From NCBI RefSeq assembly GCF_000183665.1, contig NC_014774.1, positions 1,003,302-1,067,301 on the forward strand: a DNA stretch of 64,000 nucleotides. Reading direction: 5' to 3'. This DNA comes from Candidatus Liberibacter solanacearum CLso-ZC1. GTDB taxonomy: Bacteria > Pseudomonadota > Alphaproteobacteria > Rhizobiales > Rhizobiaceae. Position numbers and translations under genes: made by a program. The notes beneath the pieces were generated by a model that saw only the letters and a list, made by a program, of their open reading frames with translations, was not told where the DNA came from and ran no database searches. Positions 34,786-44,063 of the stretch are shown in pieces (position 1 is the first letter of the stretch; every line of letters starts with the position of its first letter).

Positions 34786-35103
34786 AATTATCATTTGACT
34801 TGCGACAATCAATCAAGAAAGCGAGTCTAAAACTTATATACATAACTAATAAACTAGAAAAAATATTCTATACTCATTTACTACAAAACTGACAGGAAAT
34901 ACAATTGAAATACGTCAGTCACATTAAATTAAAAACATCAACAGCATAATTACCATATAATACATATTATTACTATGCACAATAAAACAATCAATCACTA
35001 ACCTAAAATGATATGTTATTTTTATCAACAAAAAAATTATTTTTATTATGCCATTTTTTATTTGCGAACATTTGTAAATTATTGTATCAGTGATCTAATT
35101 AGA
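34786..35103. other. AT-rich spacer, nothing recognised
   Basis: About 320 nt between two divergently oriented tRNA genes. No open frame, repeat or clear hairpin was seen. The promoters of one or both tRNAs should lie here but are not distinct in this AT-rich DNA. Confidence 0.5.
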
Positions 35104-35178
35104 GGGCAATTAGCTCAGTGGTAGAGCGCCTCGTTTACACCGAGGATGTCGGGAGTTCGAATCTCTCATTGCCCACCA
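35104..35178 (+). tRNA. tRNA-Val (anticodon UAC)
   Basis: A 75-nt cloverleaf starting GGGCAATTAGCTCAGTGG, anticodon stem CCTCG/CGAGG with loop TTTACAC (anticodon TAC) and encoded CCA. Confidence 0.96.
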
Positions 35179-35754
35179 TGTGTATAAAGATAGTTCAAAA
35201 AAATTTGCTCTTTAATGATGTAGAAATATTCTATTTCATAAGATATTAATTATATCCCTATATTTTTTAACTTCCTATCATTGATTGTCTCCATAAAGAG
35301 CAAGTATTGAAAAAATTATAAAACCACGAATATTTTGGTAAATATATTACAATATTCAAAAAAGATTCCTGAACTATTCCAATATAGAGCGCAAAAAAAT
35401 CCATCAATCCTAAAATGAGCGTCTTTTAAAATAAAAAAGTCAATACATACCATCATCGCAAATTATCTAAACAGATATGTGAGCGCAATAACACCGCACA
35501 CACCTCTCCCAATGAATCACTCTTAAGAACAATAATAAAGATTGAAATACCAATAATTTAAAAAATGAACACTAAAATTTTTCACAACTATAAATTCATA
35601 TCTTTAAAACCGACGAAAAAAGCAATAACTCTACATAACGCTCAATACCCAAAAAATCATATCTTATCTCAAATAAAATACATCTCTGTACCAGTAAAAA
35701 TTATTCCTAATTGTAATTAAAAAATAAAATTCAAAACATGACTTTTATACGAAA
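35179..35754. other. AT-rich spacer, nothing recognised
   Basis: About 575 nt downstream of tRNA-Val, convergent to groEL. No frame longer than about 60 codons and no family-like peptide was seen. Possibly decayed sequence. Confidence 0.5.
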
Positions 35755-35794
35755 AAATAATAAAAAAGAGGGGGATTTTTTTAAATCCCCCTCT
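35755..35794 (-). terminator. rho-independent terminator of groESL
   Basis: On the minus strand AGAGGGGGATTT (rc of 35783-35794), a 4-nt loop and AAATCCCCCTCT (rc of 35767-35778) form a perfect 12-bp stem, followed at once by a TTTTTTATTATT tract. It lies about 30 nt after the groEL stop. Confidence 0.93.
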
Positions 35795-35823
35795 CCATAG
35801 GCATACGGATGTATGACAATGAT

Positions 35824-37491
35824 TTACATCATGTCCATACCACCCATACCACCCATACCACCCATACCGCCCATACCGCCGCCGGCAGGCATTTGAGGAG
35901 CTGCTGATTCATCTTTTGGAAGATCAACAACAACAGCTTCAGTAATTAACAGCATAGACGCGACAGAAGCCGCAGACTGTAGAGCATTACGAACTACCTT
36001 CACAGGATCAATAATACCCATTTCAAACATATCGCCAAAAACGCCTTTCTGAGCATCATACCCAAAATTAACATTTTTGTTTTCCTGTATCTTGCTAACA
36101 ATAAGCGCAGCTTCATCGCCAGCATTTTCAATAATTTGACGACATGGATATCCCAAGACTTTGCGAACAATCTCTATGCCAGCGCACTGGTCACTATTAT
36201 CTCCTTTAACAGATAATGCTTGAGCAGCTCGGATGAGCGAAATACCGCCCCCCACAACAATACCTTCATCGGATGCAGCACGTGTAGCATCAAGAGAATC
36301 TTGGTAGCGATCTTTTTTCTCACTCAACGCTGCCTCAGTCACATCTCCGACCTCTATAACAGCAACACCACCAGCTAATTTAGCCAAACGCTCTTTAAGC
36401 TTATCACGGTCATAATCTGATTTAGTTTCTTCAATAGCGGCCTGAATTTCACTAATACGAGCCTGAACTAGTTCCTGAGAACCACATCCCCCAACGATTG
36501 TTGTATCATCTTTGGTCATAACAACTTTTTTAGCAGAACCTAGATCAGCAACTGTAGCTTTTTCAAGTTTAAGCCCAACTTCATCGGAGATAACAGTAGC
36601 CCCTACTAAAACAGCAATATCCTGAAGAACCGCCTTACGACGATCACCAAAAGCAGGTGCTTTTACCGCAAGAACTGATAAATTACAACGCAATCTATTA
36701 ACAACAAGAGTTGCCAATGCATCCCCTTCTACATCCTCAGCAATAATGCATAAAGGACGACCAGATTGAGCAACAATTTCCAGCAATGGAAGGAGGGGTT
36801 GAAGAGCCGATATTTTCTTGTCATAAACCAAGATATATGGATTTTCAGCTTCAGCAGTCATTTTTTCAGAATTGGTCATGAAATACGGAGATATATACCC
36901 TCGATCGAATTGCATCCCCTTAACAACTCTAACTTCAGTAGTAGCTGTTTTGGCTTGATCAATGGTAATAATTCCATGTGGACCTATTTTTTCCATCGCA
37001 AAAGCAATTTTTTCACCAATATCTCTATCACCGTTAGCAGAAATAGTTGCTACCTGGATGATTTCTTCACGACTTCCAACTTTTTTATGGTTAACTTTAA
37101 GATAATCTACAACTTCTTGAACAGCGAGATTGATACCACGCCTCAAATCCATAGGATTAAGTCCAGCGGCAACATACTTCCGACCTTCATTAATAATCGC
37201 CTGAGCAAGACAAGTAGCGGTAGTTGTACCGTCTCCTGAATTATCTTCTGCATTAGTCGCTACATCTCGTATCATACGAGCACCGACTTCATGGAAATGA
37301 TTCTTAAAACTTATACTTTTAGCAACACTCACACCATCCTTAGTGACACGAGGAGCCCCGAAAGAATTAGCGATGATAACACAACGCCCTTTGGGACCGA
37401 GAGTACACTTTACAGCGTCAGCAAGTGCGTTCACACCATACGCCACACTGTCCCGAGCATTAATACCCAACTTAATATCTTTAGCAGACAT
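35824..37491 (-). CDS. groEL: chaperonin GroEL
   Basis: 555 aa. Forms the double-ring folding chamber with GroES. ATP site segments [20 protein letters not shown] (usual NVVL is CVII) and [14 protein letters not shown] are present, as is [17 protein letters not shown]. The C-terminus is the flexible Gly-Gly-Met tail (five GGM units ending DMM). It starts 70 nt after groES and ends at a strong terminator. It is probably heat-shock controlled through the groES promoter region. Confidence 0.98.
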   Translation of the reverse strand: MSAKDIKLGINARDSVAYGVNALADAVKCTLGPKGRCVIIANSFGAPRVTKDGVSVAKSISFKNHFHEVGARMIRDVATNAEDNSGDGTTTATCLAQAIINEGRKYVAAGLNPMDLRRGINLAVQEVVDYLKVNHKKVGSREEIIQVATISANGDRDIGEKIAFAMEKIGPHGIITIDQAKTATTEVRVVKGMQFDRGYISPYFMTNSEKMTAEAENPYILVYDKKISALQPLLPLLEIVAQSGRPLCIIAEDVEGDALATLVVNRLRCNLSVLAVKAPAFGDRRKAVLQDIAVLVGATVISDEVGLKLEKATVADLGSAKKVVMTKDDTTIVGGCGSQELVQARISEIQAAIEETKSDYDRDKLKERLAKLAGGVAVIEVGDVTEAALSEKKDRYQDSLDATRAASDEGIVVGGGISLIRAAQALSVKGDNSDQCAGIEIVRKVLGYPCRQIIENAGDEAALIVSKIQENKNVNFGYDAQKGVFGDMFEMGIIDPVKVVRNALQSAASVASMLLITEAVVVDLPKDESAAPQMPAGGGMGGMGGMGGMGGMDMM

Positions 37492-37561
37492 AGACTAAAA
37501 CTCCTGATTTTACGAAATCATATAATTAACAGAGATCAACAAGATCCCATTTAAACATTAC

Positions 37562-37885
37562 TTATTTTGGCCTGTCTCCAACTACGACACCTATGATATC
37601 TGATTCTTGCATAACAAGATATTCTTCATCACTTCCAAGCTTAATTTCCGTTCCAGACCATTTGCCAAAAAGAACGACATCACCAGGCTTTACTTCAGGT
37701 TCAATAACTTTTCCAGATTGATCGGTAACACCTGCGCCAACCCATACTACTTCACCTCCACAGGCAGAAGGCTTTTCAGAAACGGTATCTGGTATTATAA
37801 GACCGCTTTCTGTCATTGTTTCACTTTGAAGACGGCGTATAACCACACGACCTCTTGACGGACGCAAATAGCGCTTATCCACCAT
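37562..37885 (-). CDS. groES: co-chaperonin GroES
   Basis: 107 aa, slightly longer than the usual 95-100 because of an N-terminal MVDKRYLRPS extension. Core RPSRGRVVIRRLQSE, the mobile loop region ETMTESGLIIPDT and GDVVLFGKWSGTEI are clear. First gene of the groESL operon; a heat-shock-type promoter and a CIRCE-like repeat lie 65-130 nt upstream. Confidence 0.97.
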   Translation of the reverse strand: MVDKRYLRPSRGRVVIRRLQSETMTESGLIIPDTVSEKPSACGGEVVWVGAGVTDQSGKVIEPEVKPGDVVLFGKWSGTEIKLGSDEEYLVMQESDIIGVVVGDRPK

Positions 37886-37950
37886 ATTCCAACTCCTAAA
37901 TTTAAAAAAAACGAATACAACAACAAGCTAAAACAATATCCTTGTTACTG

Positions 37951-37978
37951 TTATCACTCTAATCCACACGAGTGCTAG
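37951..37978 (-). promoter_or_regulatory. CIRCE-like inverted repeat (HrcA operator) ahead of groES
   Basis: TTATCACTC (37951-37959) and GAGTGCTAG (37970-37978) flank a 10-nt spacer. The CIRCE consensus is TTAGCACTC-N9-GAGTGCTAA, so each arm differs by one base and the spacer is one longer. Flanking GTTACT/AGTAAC extends the dyad. It sits between the predicted transcription start and groES, the usual CIRCE position. HrcA itself is not in the window. Confidence 0.55.
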
Positions 37979-37986
37979 TAACGTTT

Positions 37987-38015
37987 ATCTAGGAACAAAC
38001 CACTATGAAGTCAAG
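37987..38015 (-). promoter_or_regulatory. candidate RpoH-type heat-shock promoter of groESL
   Basis: On the minus strand CTTGAC (rc of 38010-38015) is followed after 16 nt by CCTAGAT (rc of 37987-37993). This resembles the CTTGAC / CCTAT-type boxes of alphaproteobacterial heat-shock sigma factors. The -35 overlaps the end of a 12-bp palindrome GGGGGATCCCCC (38015-38026). Confidence 0.5.
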
Positions 38016-38041
38016 GGGGATCCCCCAACAATAAACCAAAA

Positions 38042-38279
38042 AAGATCAATCACATTTATTACGCTATAAATCAATAATAGGAATGATTGAATCAAAGAAT
38101 ATTTATATTCAATAGTAAATTAAATATCCATGTACTACTATAGATTTTACTGAGGATAAAAAGATCAATCACATTGATTGCACTATAAATCAGTAATAGG
38201 AATGATTGAATCAAAGAATATTTATATTCAATAGTAAATTAAATATCCATGTACTACTATAGATTTTACTGAGGATAAA
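38042..38279. repeat. tandem duplication, two 119-bp units
   Basis: Units 38042-38160 and 38161-38279 differ at four positions, all in the first third. Both are AT-rich and end GAGGATAAA just ahead of the HAD gene start (38289). They lie between the groES promoter region and the HAD gene and carry no open frame of note. The unit size is nearly that of the duplication at clpB, but the sequences are unrelated. Confidence 0.97.
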
Positions 38280-38288
38280 GGAATTTAA

Positions 38289-39137
38289 ATGACGAAAGAA
38301 ATCTCATCTCTATGTCAAATTTCACCATTTTACGATATCATCCTTTGTGATGTATGGGGAGTGCTCCATAATGGGCAAAAATTATTTCCTGGAAGCATTC
38401 CCGCTTTACAAAAAGCGCGTGAGAATGGCTTAAAAATAATATTATTGACCAATTCTCCACGTCCATCTGCCAGTGTTATCTCCCACATACAATCACTAGG
38501 ATCCTCACAAAAATTCTGGGACGATATAATCACTTCTGGCGATCTAACCCATCACCTACTTGCAAAAGAATCACACAATATATTTTTCATAGGACCTGAC
38601 AGAGATCGCGTTCTACTTGAAAATCTCAATGTTAAAGTAGTTGATGAACAATATGCCGAAACAATAATTTGCACTGGTTTATACAACGATGAAACAGAAA
38701 AACCTGAAGATTATCGCATATTGTTAGAGCCTTTTGCGCGCCGTAACATTCCTTTTATCTGCGCTAATCCCGATATATTAGCCAATCGTGGCAATAAAGT
38801 TGTTCCTTGTGCCGGAGCACTAGCCCTCATCTATCAACAATTAAACGGAATAATTAAAATGGTAGGAAAACCCCATTTACCTATCTACGAAATGGCATTT
38901 AAAAAAATATCTACTCTATGTAATTCATTAGACAAGAAACGTATACTTGCTATAGGAGATGGAATGGAAACCGACATTAAAGGAGCCCTACAATCCGGAA
39001 TAGATGCATTATACGTGAGCCAAGGAATTCATACGCATGAATATTCGGCAAATAATAAAATTGAGGCACAAATGTTGCAAAATTTCTTTATAAGGAAAAA
39101 TTTACATCCTCATTGGTGGATTCGAGAATTAATCTAA
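38289..39137 (+). CDS. HAD-superfamily phosphatase (TIGR01459-like)
   Basis: 282 aa. HAD hydrolase of the NagD/class IIA type. Motif I is DVWGVLHNG (the nucleophile Asp is the first D, at about 20), motif II is LLTNSPRPS, motif III is MVGKPHLPIYEMA, and motif IV is AIGDGMETDIKGA. The TIGR01459 family commonly sits before ribF in rhizobia, as here (12-nt gap), suggesting a link to flavin or sugar-phosphate metabolism; the substrate is unknown. The ATG has AAAGGA ahead, right after the tandem repeat. Confidence 0.88.
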   Translation: MTKEISSLCQISPFYDIILCDVWGVLHNGQKLFPGSIPALQKARENGLKIILLTNSPRPSASVISHIQSLGSSQKFWDDIITSGDLTHHLLAKESHNIFFIGPDRDRVLLENLNVKVVDEQYAETIICTGLYNDETEKPEDYRILLEPFARRNIPFICANPDILANRGNKVVPCAGALALIYQQLNGIIKMVGKPHLPIYEMAFKKISTLCNSLDKKRILAIGDGMETDIKGALQSGIDALYVSQGIHTHEYSANNKIEAQMLQNFFIRKNLHPHWWIRELI

Positions 39138-39149
39138 ACAGGGACAACT

Positions 39150-40124
39150 ATGCACGTTTTCCATAATATTGAAACAAACCAACCACTGCCAAATCATTTA
39201 AAGGGTGGGGTAGTCGTCATAGGAAATTTTGACGGAATACATCTTGGGCATTATTCAATACTAGAACATGCCATAAAAATAGCTAATGGCGCTCCAACTG
39301 CGGTTCTTTTATTCAGCCCCCATCCCCGTATTGTACTACAATCTTCTACTCCACTATTTACGTTAACCCCCCAATCCATTCAGACAAAAATCCTCGAAAA
39401 AATGGGCTTTTCTGCGCTTATTAGATATAAATTTACCCTAGAAATGTCTAATTATTCTTCCGAGCAATTTATCCGTAAAGTGTTAGTAGAATGGCTAGAA
39501 GCAAAAAAAGTGATTACAGGATCCCAGTTCCGATTCGGGAAAAATCGTTCTGGAGACGGAACTTTCTTGGAAAAAAGTGGACGAAAATATGGATTTAATA
39601 CCATCCTCATTGATGAATTGCGTGATAACACCGATCAGATTATATCTTCTAGCAAGATTAGAACAGAATTAACAAATGGCAATGTTCATAACGCTGCTCA
39701 TTTACTCGGATATCATTTTACCATTGAATCAAAAGTCGTTCATGGAAAAAAAATAGGACGCACATTAGGATTTCCTACAGCAAATATGCAACTATCATCG
39801 GAAACCTCACTTAAAGAAGGAGTATATACTATCCATTTTCGCACACAAGATAAAATATCTTATAATGGAATTGCAAACTTTGGTAGAAATCCAACCGTCA
39901 TTCAAAACGGCCCTCTCCTTCTAGAAAGTTTTATTTTCGACTTCTCTCAAGAAATCTATGGACAAACATGCGCTGTTTCATTCTTTGATTTCTTGCGTCC
40001 AGAAATAAAATTTAAAGACCTCCAAGAATTACAAAAGCATACTCAAAAAGATGAGAAAAAAGCTCGCAAACTCCTGGAAAATTACCAACCGTTAAGCGAA
40101 AGAGATCGCATAATATGTTTTTAA
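39150..40124 (+). CDS. ribF: bifunctional riboflavin kinase / FAD synthetase
   Basis: 324 aa. Makes FMN and then FAD from riboflavin. N-terminal adenylyltransferase domain with VVVIGNFDGIHLGH (about 20-33), LFSPHPR and SSSKIRTELTNG; C-terminal kinase domain with VVHGKKIGRTLGFPTANM and GIANFGRNPTV. Both domains look complete. FMN is needed by NuoF in the same window. Probably co-transcribed with the HAD gene. Confidence 0.96.
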   Translation: MHVFHNIETNQPLPNHLKGGVVVIGNFDGIHLGHYSILEHAIKIANGAPTAVLLFSPHPRIVLQSSTPLFTLTPQSIQTKILEKMGFSALIRYKFTLEMSNYSSEQFIRKVLVEWLEAKKVITGSQFRFGKNRSGDGTFLEKSGRKYGFNTILIDELRDNTDQIISSSKIRTELTNGNVHNAAHLLGYHFTIESKVVHGKKIGRTLGFPTANMQLSSETSLKEGVYTIHFRTQDKISYNGIANFGRNPTVIQNGPLLLESFIFDFSQEIYGQTCAVSFFDFLRPEIKFKDLQELQKHTQKDEKKARKLLENYQPLSERDRIICF

Positions 40125-40270
40125 TCCCATCAATAACTTTACTCCTAAAGCCTCTCTTTTCCCATTAAAAACCAATAAAACTATCGATCTTTTTAAGTCT
40201 TAAATCTCTCAGAATAATTGATGTTTTCTGGAAGATATGTTATAGATATATTCCACATGTTTTATTGGCT

Positions 40271-40612
40271 ATGAAAGAGGTATCCCCGTTGTTTGTGCGT
40301 TTTGTTCATAAAAAAATGATCTTTTGCGTTTTAATCCTCCAATACTGGGCAGCTTTTTGCTCTTATAGTATCGCCCTTCAAACACATGAAATAGCATCCG
40401 AATCGGCAACGATTGGAGAGGAAAATTTCCCTCTAGAGAGAGCTGATGGGCAGAAAGAAAAACCCTCTTATCAAAGTAAAAAAGATGTAATAAATAAAAA
40501 TATACTTGTTCTTTCAAATAAAAAAGATCTGAAAAAACCTAAAAATACAGAAAGTATACTAGATACCTTTCCTCTCCCTCCCCCTCCTGCAAAATATTAT
40601 AAATGTTGTTAA
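40271..40612 (+). CDS. small secreted protein of unknown function
   Basis: 113 aa from ATG 40271 (an in-frame TTG at 40265 is less likely). A long basic n-region (VRFVHKK) is followed by a hydrophobic stretch (MIFCVLILQYWAAFCSYSIA) that looks like a Sec signal peptide with cleavage near residue 35. The mature part is short, Lys/Glu-rich and polar, with a proline run (PLPPPPAK) and a terminal YKCC. I recognise no family. It lies alone between ribF and tRNA-Lys. Small Sec-dependent proteins of this kind are effector candidates in Liberibacter; that role is only inference. RBS is weak. Confidence 0.55.
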   Translation: MKEVSPLFVRFVHKKMIFCVLILQYWAAFCSYSIALQTHEIASESATIGEENFPLERADGQKEKPSYQSKKDVINKNILVLSNKKDLKKPKNTESILDTFPLPPPPAKYYKCC

Positions 40613-40806
40613 AAGAAGAAATTTAAACACCATCCGCCTATTTGCAATAGACAAAGAATATGGCAATGATTTGCATAAAAAAATTAGCATCATATTTTAT
40701 TACCATATAATATCTTTTAACGCACACTCTATCATGCTATCATGCAAATACTAGACAAAAGCAAATAGTAAGTTATACTATGCCTGTTGTAAAAATAATT
40801 TCCTTT

Positions 40807-40881
40807 GGGTGATTAGCTCAGTGGTAGAGCAGCTGACTCTTAATCAGCCGGTCGCTGGTTCGAAACCTGCATCACCCACCA
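40807..40881 (+). tRNA. tRNA-Lys (anticodon CUU)
   Basis: A 75-nt cloverleaf starting GGGTGATTAGCTCAGTGG, anticodon loop CTCTTAA (anticodon CTT) and encoded CCA. It reads AAG. Confidence 0.95.
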
Positions 40882-41276
40882 TAATTTACTGGTAAATTCC
40901 ATTGCGAACAAATCCTTATTCTTGATATTTTAATCCATCTCTTTATACTAACATACTACCAGTATAATAGAATGTTCTTATCGCGACATCTTAATCATCT
41001 CTTAAAAAGACCACGTATAAATTGATCCTTTCATAGAATGATACCTGATAATAGCTTTTCTCTCACACGTTTCATAAATTATTATTAAAAAAATATAGAC
41101 TAAAGAATACTTACTAATGTCTTTGTAAATAGATGTATTATCCTAAATTTTTATTTTATTTTGAAAAAATATCCCCACTTAATGGTTTACACTCGTATCA
41201 TAAAGTGATAGTTGAAAAATGTTTTGAATATGAAAAATCTATGCTGATTATTTTTTGCCGTATCTTTGTTTATTTC
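40882..41276. other. AT-rich spacer, nothing recognised
   Basis: About 395 nt between tRNA-Lys and the repeat ahead of the MFS gene. A 66-codon plus-strand frame (41133-41333) runs through it but is rich in F, K, N and Y as expected of random AT-rich DNA, and has no RBS. I do not call it a gene. Confidence 0.5.
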
Positions 41277-41417
41277 AATCTAAAAAAATTGAATTATAAC
41301 AATACTTTGAAGGCTATTAATTCCAACAATTGAAAGGGGACACCCGTTAATCTAAAAAAAATTGAATTGTAAAAATACTTTGCATGTCATCAATTCCAAT
41401 TAGATAGGAACACTCGT
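41277..41417 (+). repeat. imperfect tandem repeat of about 70 bp ahead of the MFS gene
   Basis: Unit 1 (41277-41347) and unit 2 (41349-41417) share the pattern AATCTAAAAAAATTGAATT ... AATACTTTG ... ATCAATTCCAA/ATTAATTCCAA ... GGA/GGGGACACYCGT with roughly four bases in five the same. Unit 2 ends on the GTG start of the MFS gene and supplies its RBS (TAGGA); unit 1 has a matching AGGGGA but GTT instead of GTG. Confidence 0.8.
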
Positions 41418-42686
41418 GATAAATACTGCTAGTACTAATTATAATACCTACAAATATACAAAGATATATGTGTTTATTCTCTTTTTTATCTTTGGAGGAA
41501 TAACTAGTTTAAACTCTATCCTTATTCCCAAATTACAGAATAGTTTTTCTCTCACATACCTACAAGCAATGCTTGTTGAAGCAGTTTTCTTTTCCTGTTA
41601 TTTTTTTTTTCCATCCCTGCTGGGATGCTCATCCAACGATATGGTTATATAAAAAGCATCTGCATAGCATTATTGATTTTATCAATAGGTTGCATACTGT
41701 TTATAACCACTACTTACATCACAACCTTTGAAGTATTTTTAGTTGCTCTATGTATCTTGGCAATAGGGGTAGTAATTCTTCAAGTTGCTTTGAATCCCCT
41801 TGTCTCATTATTGGGAAGTCCCAAGACAACATCTAGTAGACTTACTTTTGCGCAATCCTTTAATTCTTTAGGAACGACTGTTTTCCCCTATATCAGCTCT
41901 ATATTAATCTTGGGAAATTTAACGGATACGAATAAATCCATACTTCAATCTGAATTGGAAACCAATCAATACCACACAACAAGCGTTATATCGCAAATGT
42001 ATTTAACAATTGCGATATTTTTATTACTTTTTACCTTTTTATTCTGGAGGCAACGCAATAATTTTACGGAACCTAAAATAAAATACTCAAAATTTTTCCA
42101 GATATTTACCATTTTAAAAAAACCTCGATTTGCGATGGGCGCCTTCTGTATCTTTCTTTACGTTGGTGCAGAAGTAGCTATTGGTAGTATTATGGTCAAT
42201 TATCTAATGCGCCAAGACACCCTATTCCTAGGAAGCGTGTCTGCTGGCCAGCATACCGCGATCTATTGGGGCAGTGCCATGATTGGTCGATTCTTAGGTT
42301 GTTGGATACTATCCCGTTTTTCTGATGCCAAAAACTTGTGTGTGTGTTGTCTCACAGCATCTTCTCTCGTGATCATTTCTGCCTGTACTGTTGGCTTTAT
42401 ATCAGGATGGTCTCTAATAATCGTTGGTCTATTCAATTCCATTATGTTTCCTACTATATTTTCTCTAGCAACCGTAGATCTGAAAGATCGAAAATCTGAA
42501 GGATCTAGTATTATATGTACCACCATCTCAGGAGGAGTCATTATTCCTTTAATCTTTGGATACATGGCAGACATCACAACCTTAAGAGAAGCATTAATAA
42601 TCCCTGCTATTTGCTATATGATCATTGCAGCATATGGCATATTCTGTCATGATAAGAAAAGTGGTTCTTCAGCAGAGATAGAATAA
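41416..42686 (+). pseudogene. sugar MFS transporter (FucP/GluP type), frameshifted at a T10 run
   Basis: Two overlapping frames together make one 12-helix permease of about 423 aa. The 5' frame starts at GTG 41416 (TAGGA ahead) and covers helix 1 and part of 2 (FILFFIFGGITSLNSILIPK, EAVFFSCYFFF). The 3' frame resumes with SIPAGMLIQRYGYIKS and runs to 42686. They fuse into FSCYFFFSIPAGMLIQRYGY if the T10 tract (41601-41610) had 11 T. The FucP/GluP family imports glucose, galactose or fucose with protons. The 3' part starting at ATG 41625 lacks the first helices. Convergent with the UbiH-like gene. It could be a true pseudogene, rescued by polymerase slippage, or a base-calling error. Confidence 0.75.
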
Positions 42687-42689
42687 ACC

Positions 42690-43844
42690 CTATAGATCTC
42701 GTAAAAATAGCGATTGACGCATAATTTGCTGACGGAGAGGTTTTATTGTGTTCAACATATGGAACGTTCCTGTACGTAAAATCTGTAGCAAAGGATAGTT
42801 TACAAAGAGCGATCGATTAAACAAATCTGTAAATACAGTCCTCTTAATAACATCTCCACAACGAATAGAATGAAAGCGATTTCCTATATTCTGAAAAGAA
42901 CTTTTATTTTCCTGAAGCAAATCCAATAAAACAATGATATCTCGGATTGATAAATTAAGTCCTTGCCCACATATCGGAGGAAGTGCGTGCGCAGCTTCTC
43001 CAATCAAAACCACCCTATTTTTACCCAAACAATACGATATCATTCCCGATAGAGGAAAACCTTGAACTTCTGTTATCACCTCAATCTTACCAACTGCAGA
43101 AAACAAATACTGCTCAAGCCTACGAGATATTTCATTCCAAGGAAGTTTAAGATAAAAATCTGCTTCTTGAGATTCCATAATCCATACAAGACTAGAACAA
43201 TTACCCCCCATAGGAATTTGAGTGACAGTTCCTAGAGGCTTATGCAACTCTACACATAGACCATTATGAGGCTTAGAATGCTTAAAATTAAGAACAAGCG
43301 CTTTTTGTGAATAAGACCATTTTTTTTGTCTAAAACCCATTTGTCGGCGAACCAATGAGTTGCGCCCATCACTACCAACAAGCAATCGACCAATAATTTG
43401 CTCTCCTGTAGAAAGAGTAACACTGACCTCTTTTTCTTCTACTTTAACTTTGTCAGCCGAAGCATTAAAACAATGGATAAGAGAATTTTGAGAAATTACC
43501 TCATCAAGAACTTCCATTAATGCATGATTAGGAATATTATAACCAAACGCATCTAAACCAATTTCAGTAGATTGAAATACCGCATCTGGAGCCTTGATCA
43601 AATAACCAGTAATATCAACCAATTTGAAGGAAGATACAGGTTCTGCAATGTGTTGAATAGAATTCCATACTTCTATATCTTTTAAAAAACCAATGCCTTC
43701 ATTCATCAGCATAGTCGTTCGCAAATCCTGAAAAGAAGATGAGGGGGAGACAAATGCTGTCAATAGACCTTTTCTTGCAGAGCCAAGTGCAGCAATAAAA
43801 CCTATCAGTCCACCGCCTATAATAATCACATCAAAACGATTCAT
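42690..43844 (-). CDS. UbiH/UbiF-family FAD-dependent monooxygenase
   Basis: 384 aa. Class A flavin hydroxylase, most likely acting on the ubiquinone ring. FAD dinucleotide motif VIIIGGGLIGFIAAL (7-21), NAD(P)H/FAD DG-type motif VGSDGRNSLVRRQMG (about 157-171), and second FAD motif LIGEAAHALPPICGQGLNLS (about 276-295). Complete. The position it hydroxylates cannot be told from sequence alone. It ends 3 nt from the MFS gene and is convergent to it. Confidence 0.88.
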   Translation of the reverse strand: MNRFDVIIIGGGLIGFIAALGSARKGLLTAFVSPSSSFQDLRTTMLMNEGIGFLKDIEVWNSIQHIAEPVSSFKLVDITGYLIKAPDAVFQSTEIGLDAFGYNIPNHALMEVLDEVISQNSLIHCFNASADKVKVEEKEVSVTLSTGEQIIGRLLVGSDGRNSLVRRQMGFRQKKWSYSQKALVLNFKHSKPHNGLCVELHKPLGTVTQIPMGGNCSSLVWIMESQEADFYLKLPWNEISRRLEQYLFSAVGKIEVITEVQGFPLSGMISYCLGKNRVVLIGEAAHALPPICGQGLNLSIRDIIVLLDLLQENKSSFQNIGNRFHSIRCGDVIKRTVFTDLFNRSLFVNYPLLQILRTGTFHMLNTIKPLRQQIMRQSLFLRDL

Positions 43845-44063
43845 TGGATTCTACCTTTATCGAAATGCACTTTTCCCCCGCCAATATAATATACTAACAC
43901 TGTATATTTTATTGATGATATTGACTAGTAGCAATAAACGCTTTTCTTTCTATGCTATATCATACTATACTGTTTAAAGAAAAAGCTTCTTGCTTTTATA
44001 AAAGATAAAATTGTGATAGAAAATTTAAGAAAAAATTAATTGGAATACCCCACGATTGGAAAA

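Noticed and set aside
41133..41333. 66-codon plus-strand open frame
   Set aside because: Composition is that of random AT-rich DNA, there is no RBS, and it runs into the tandem repeat.
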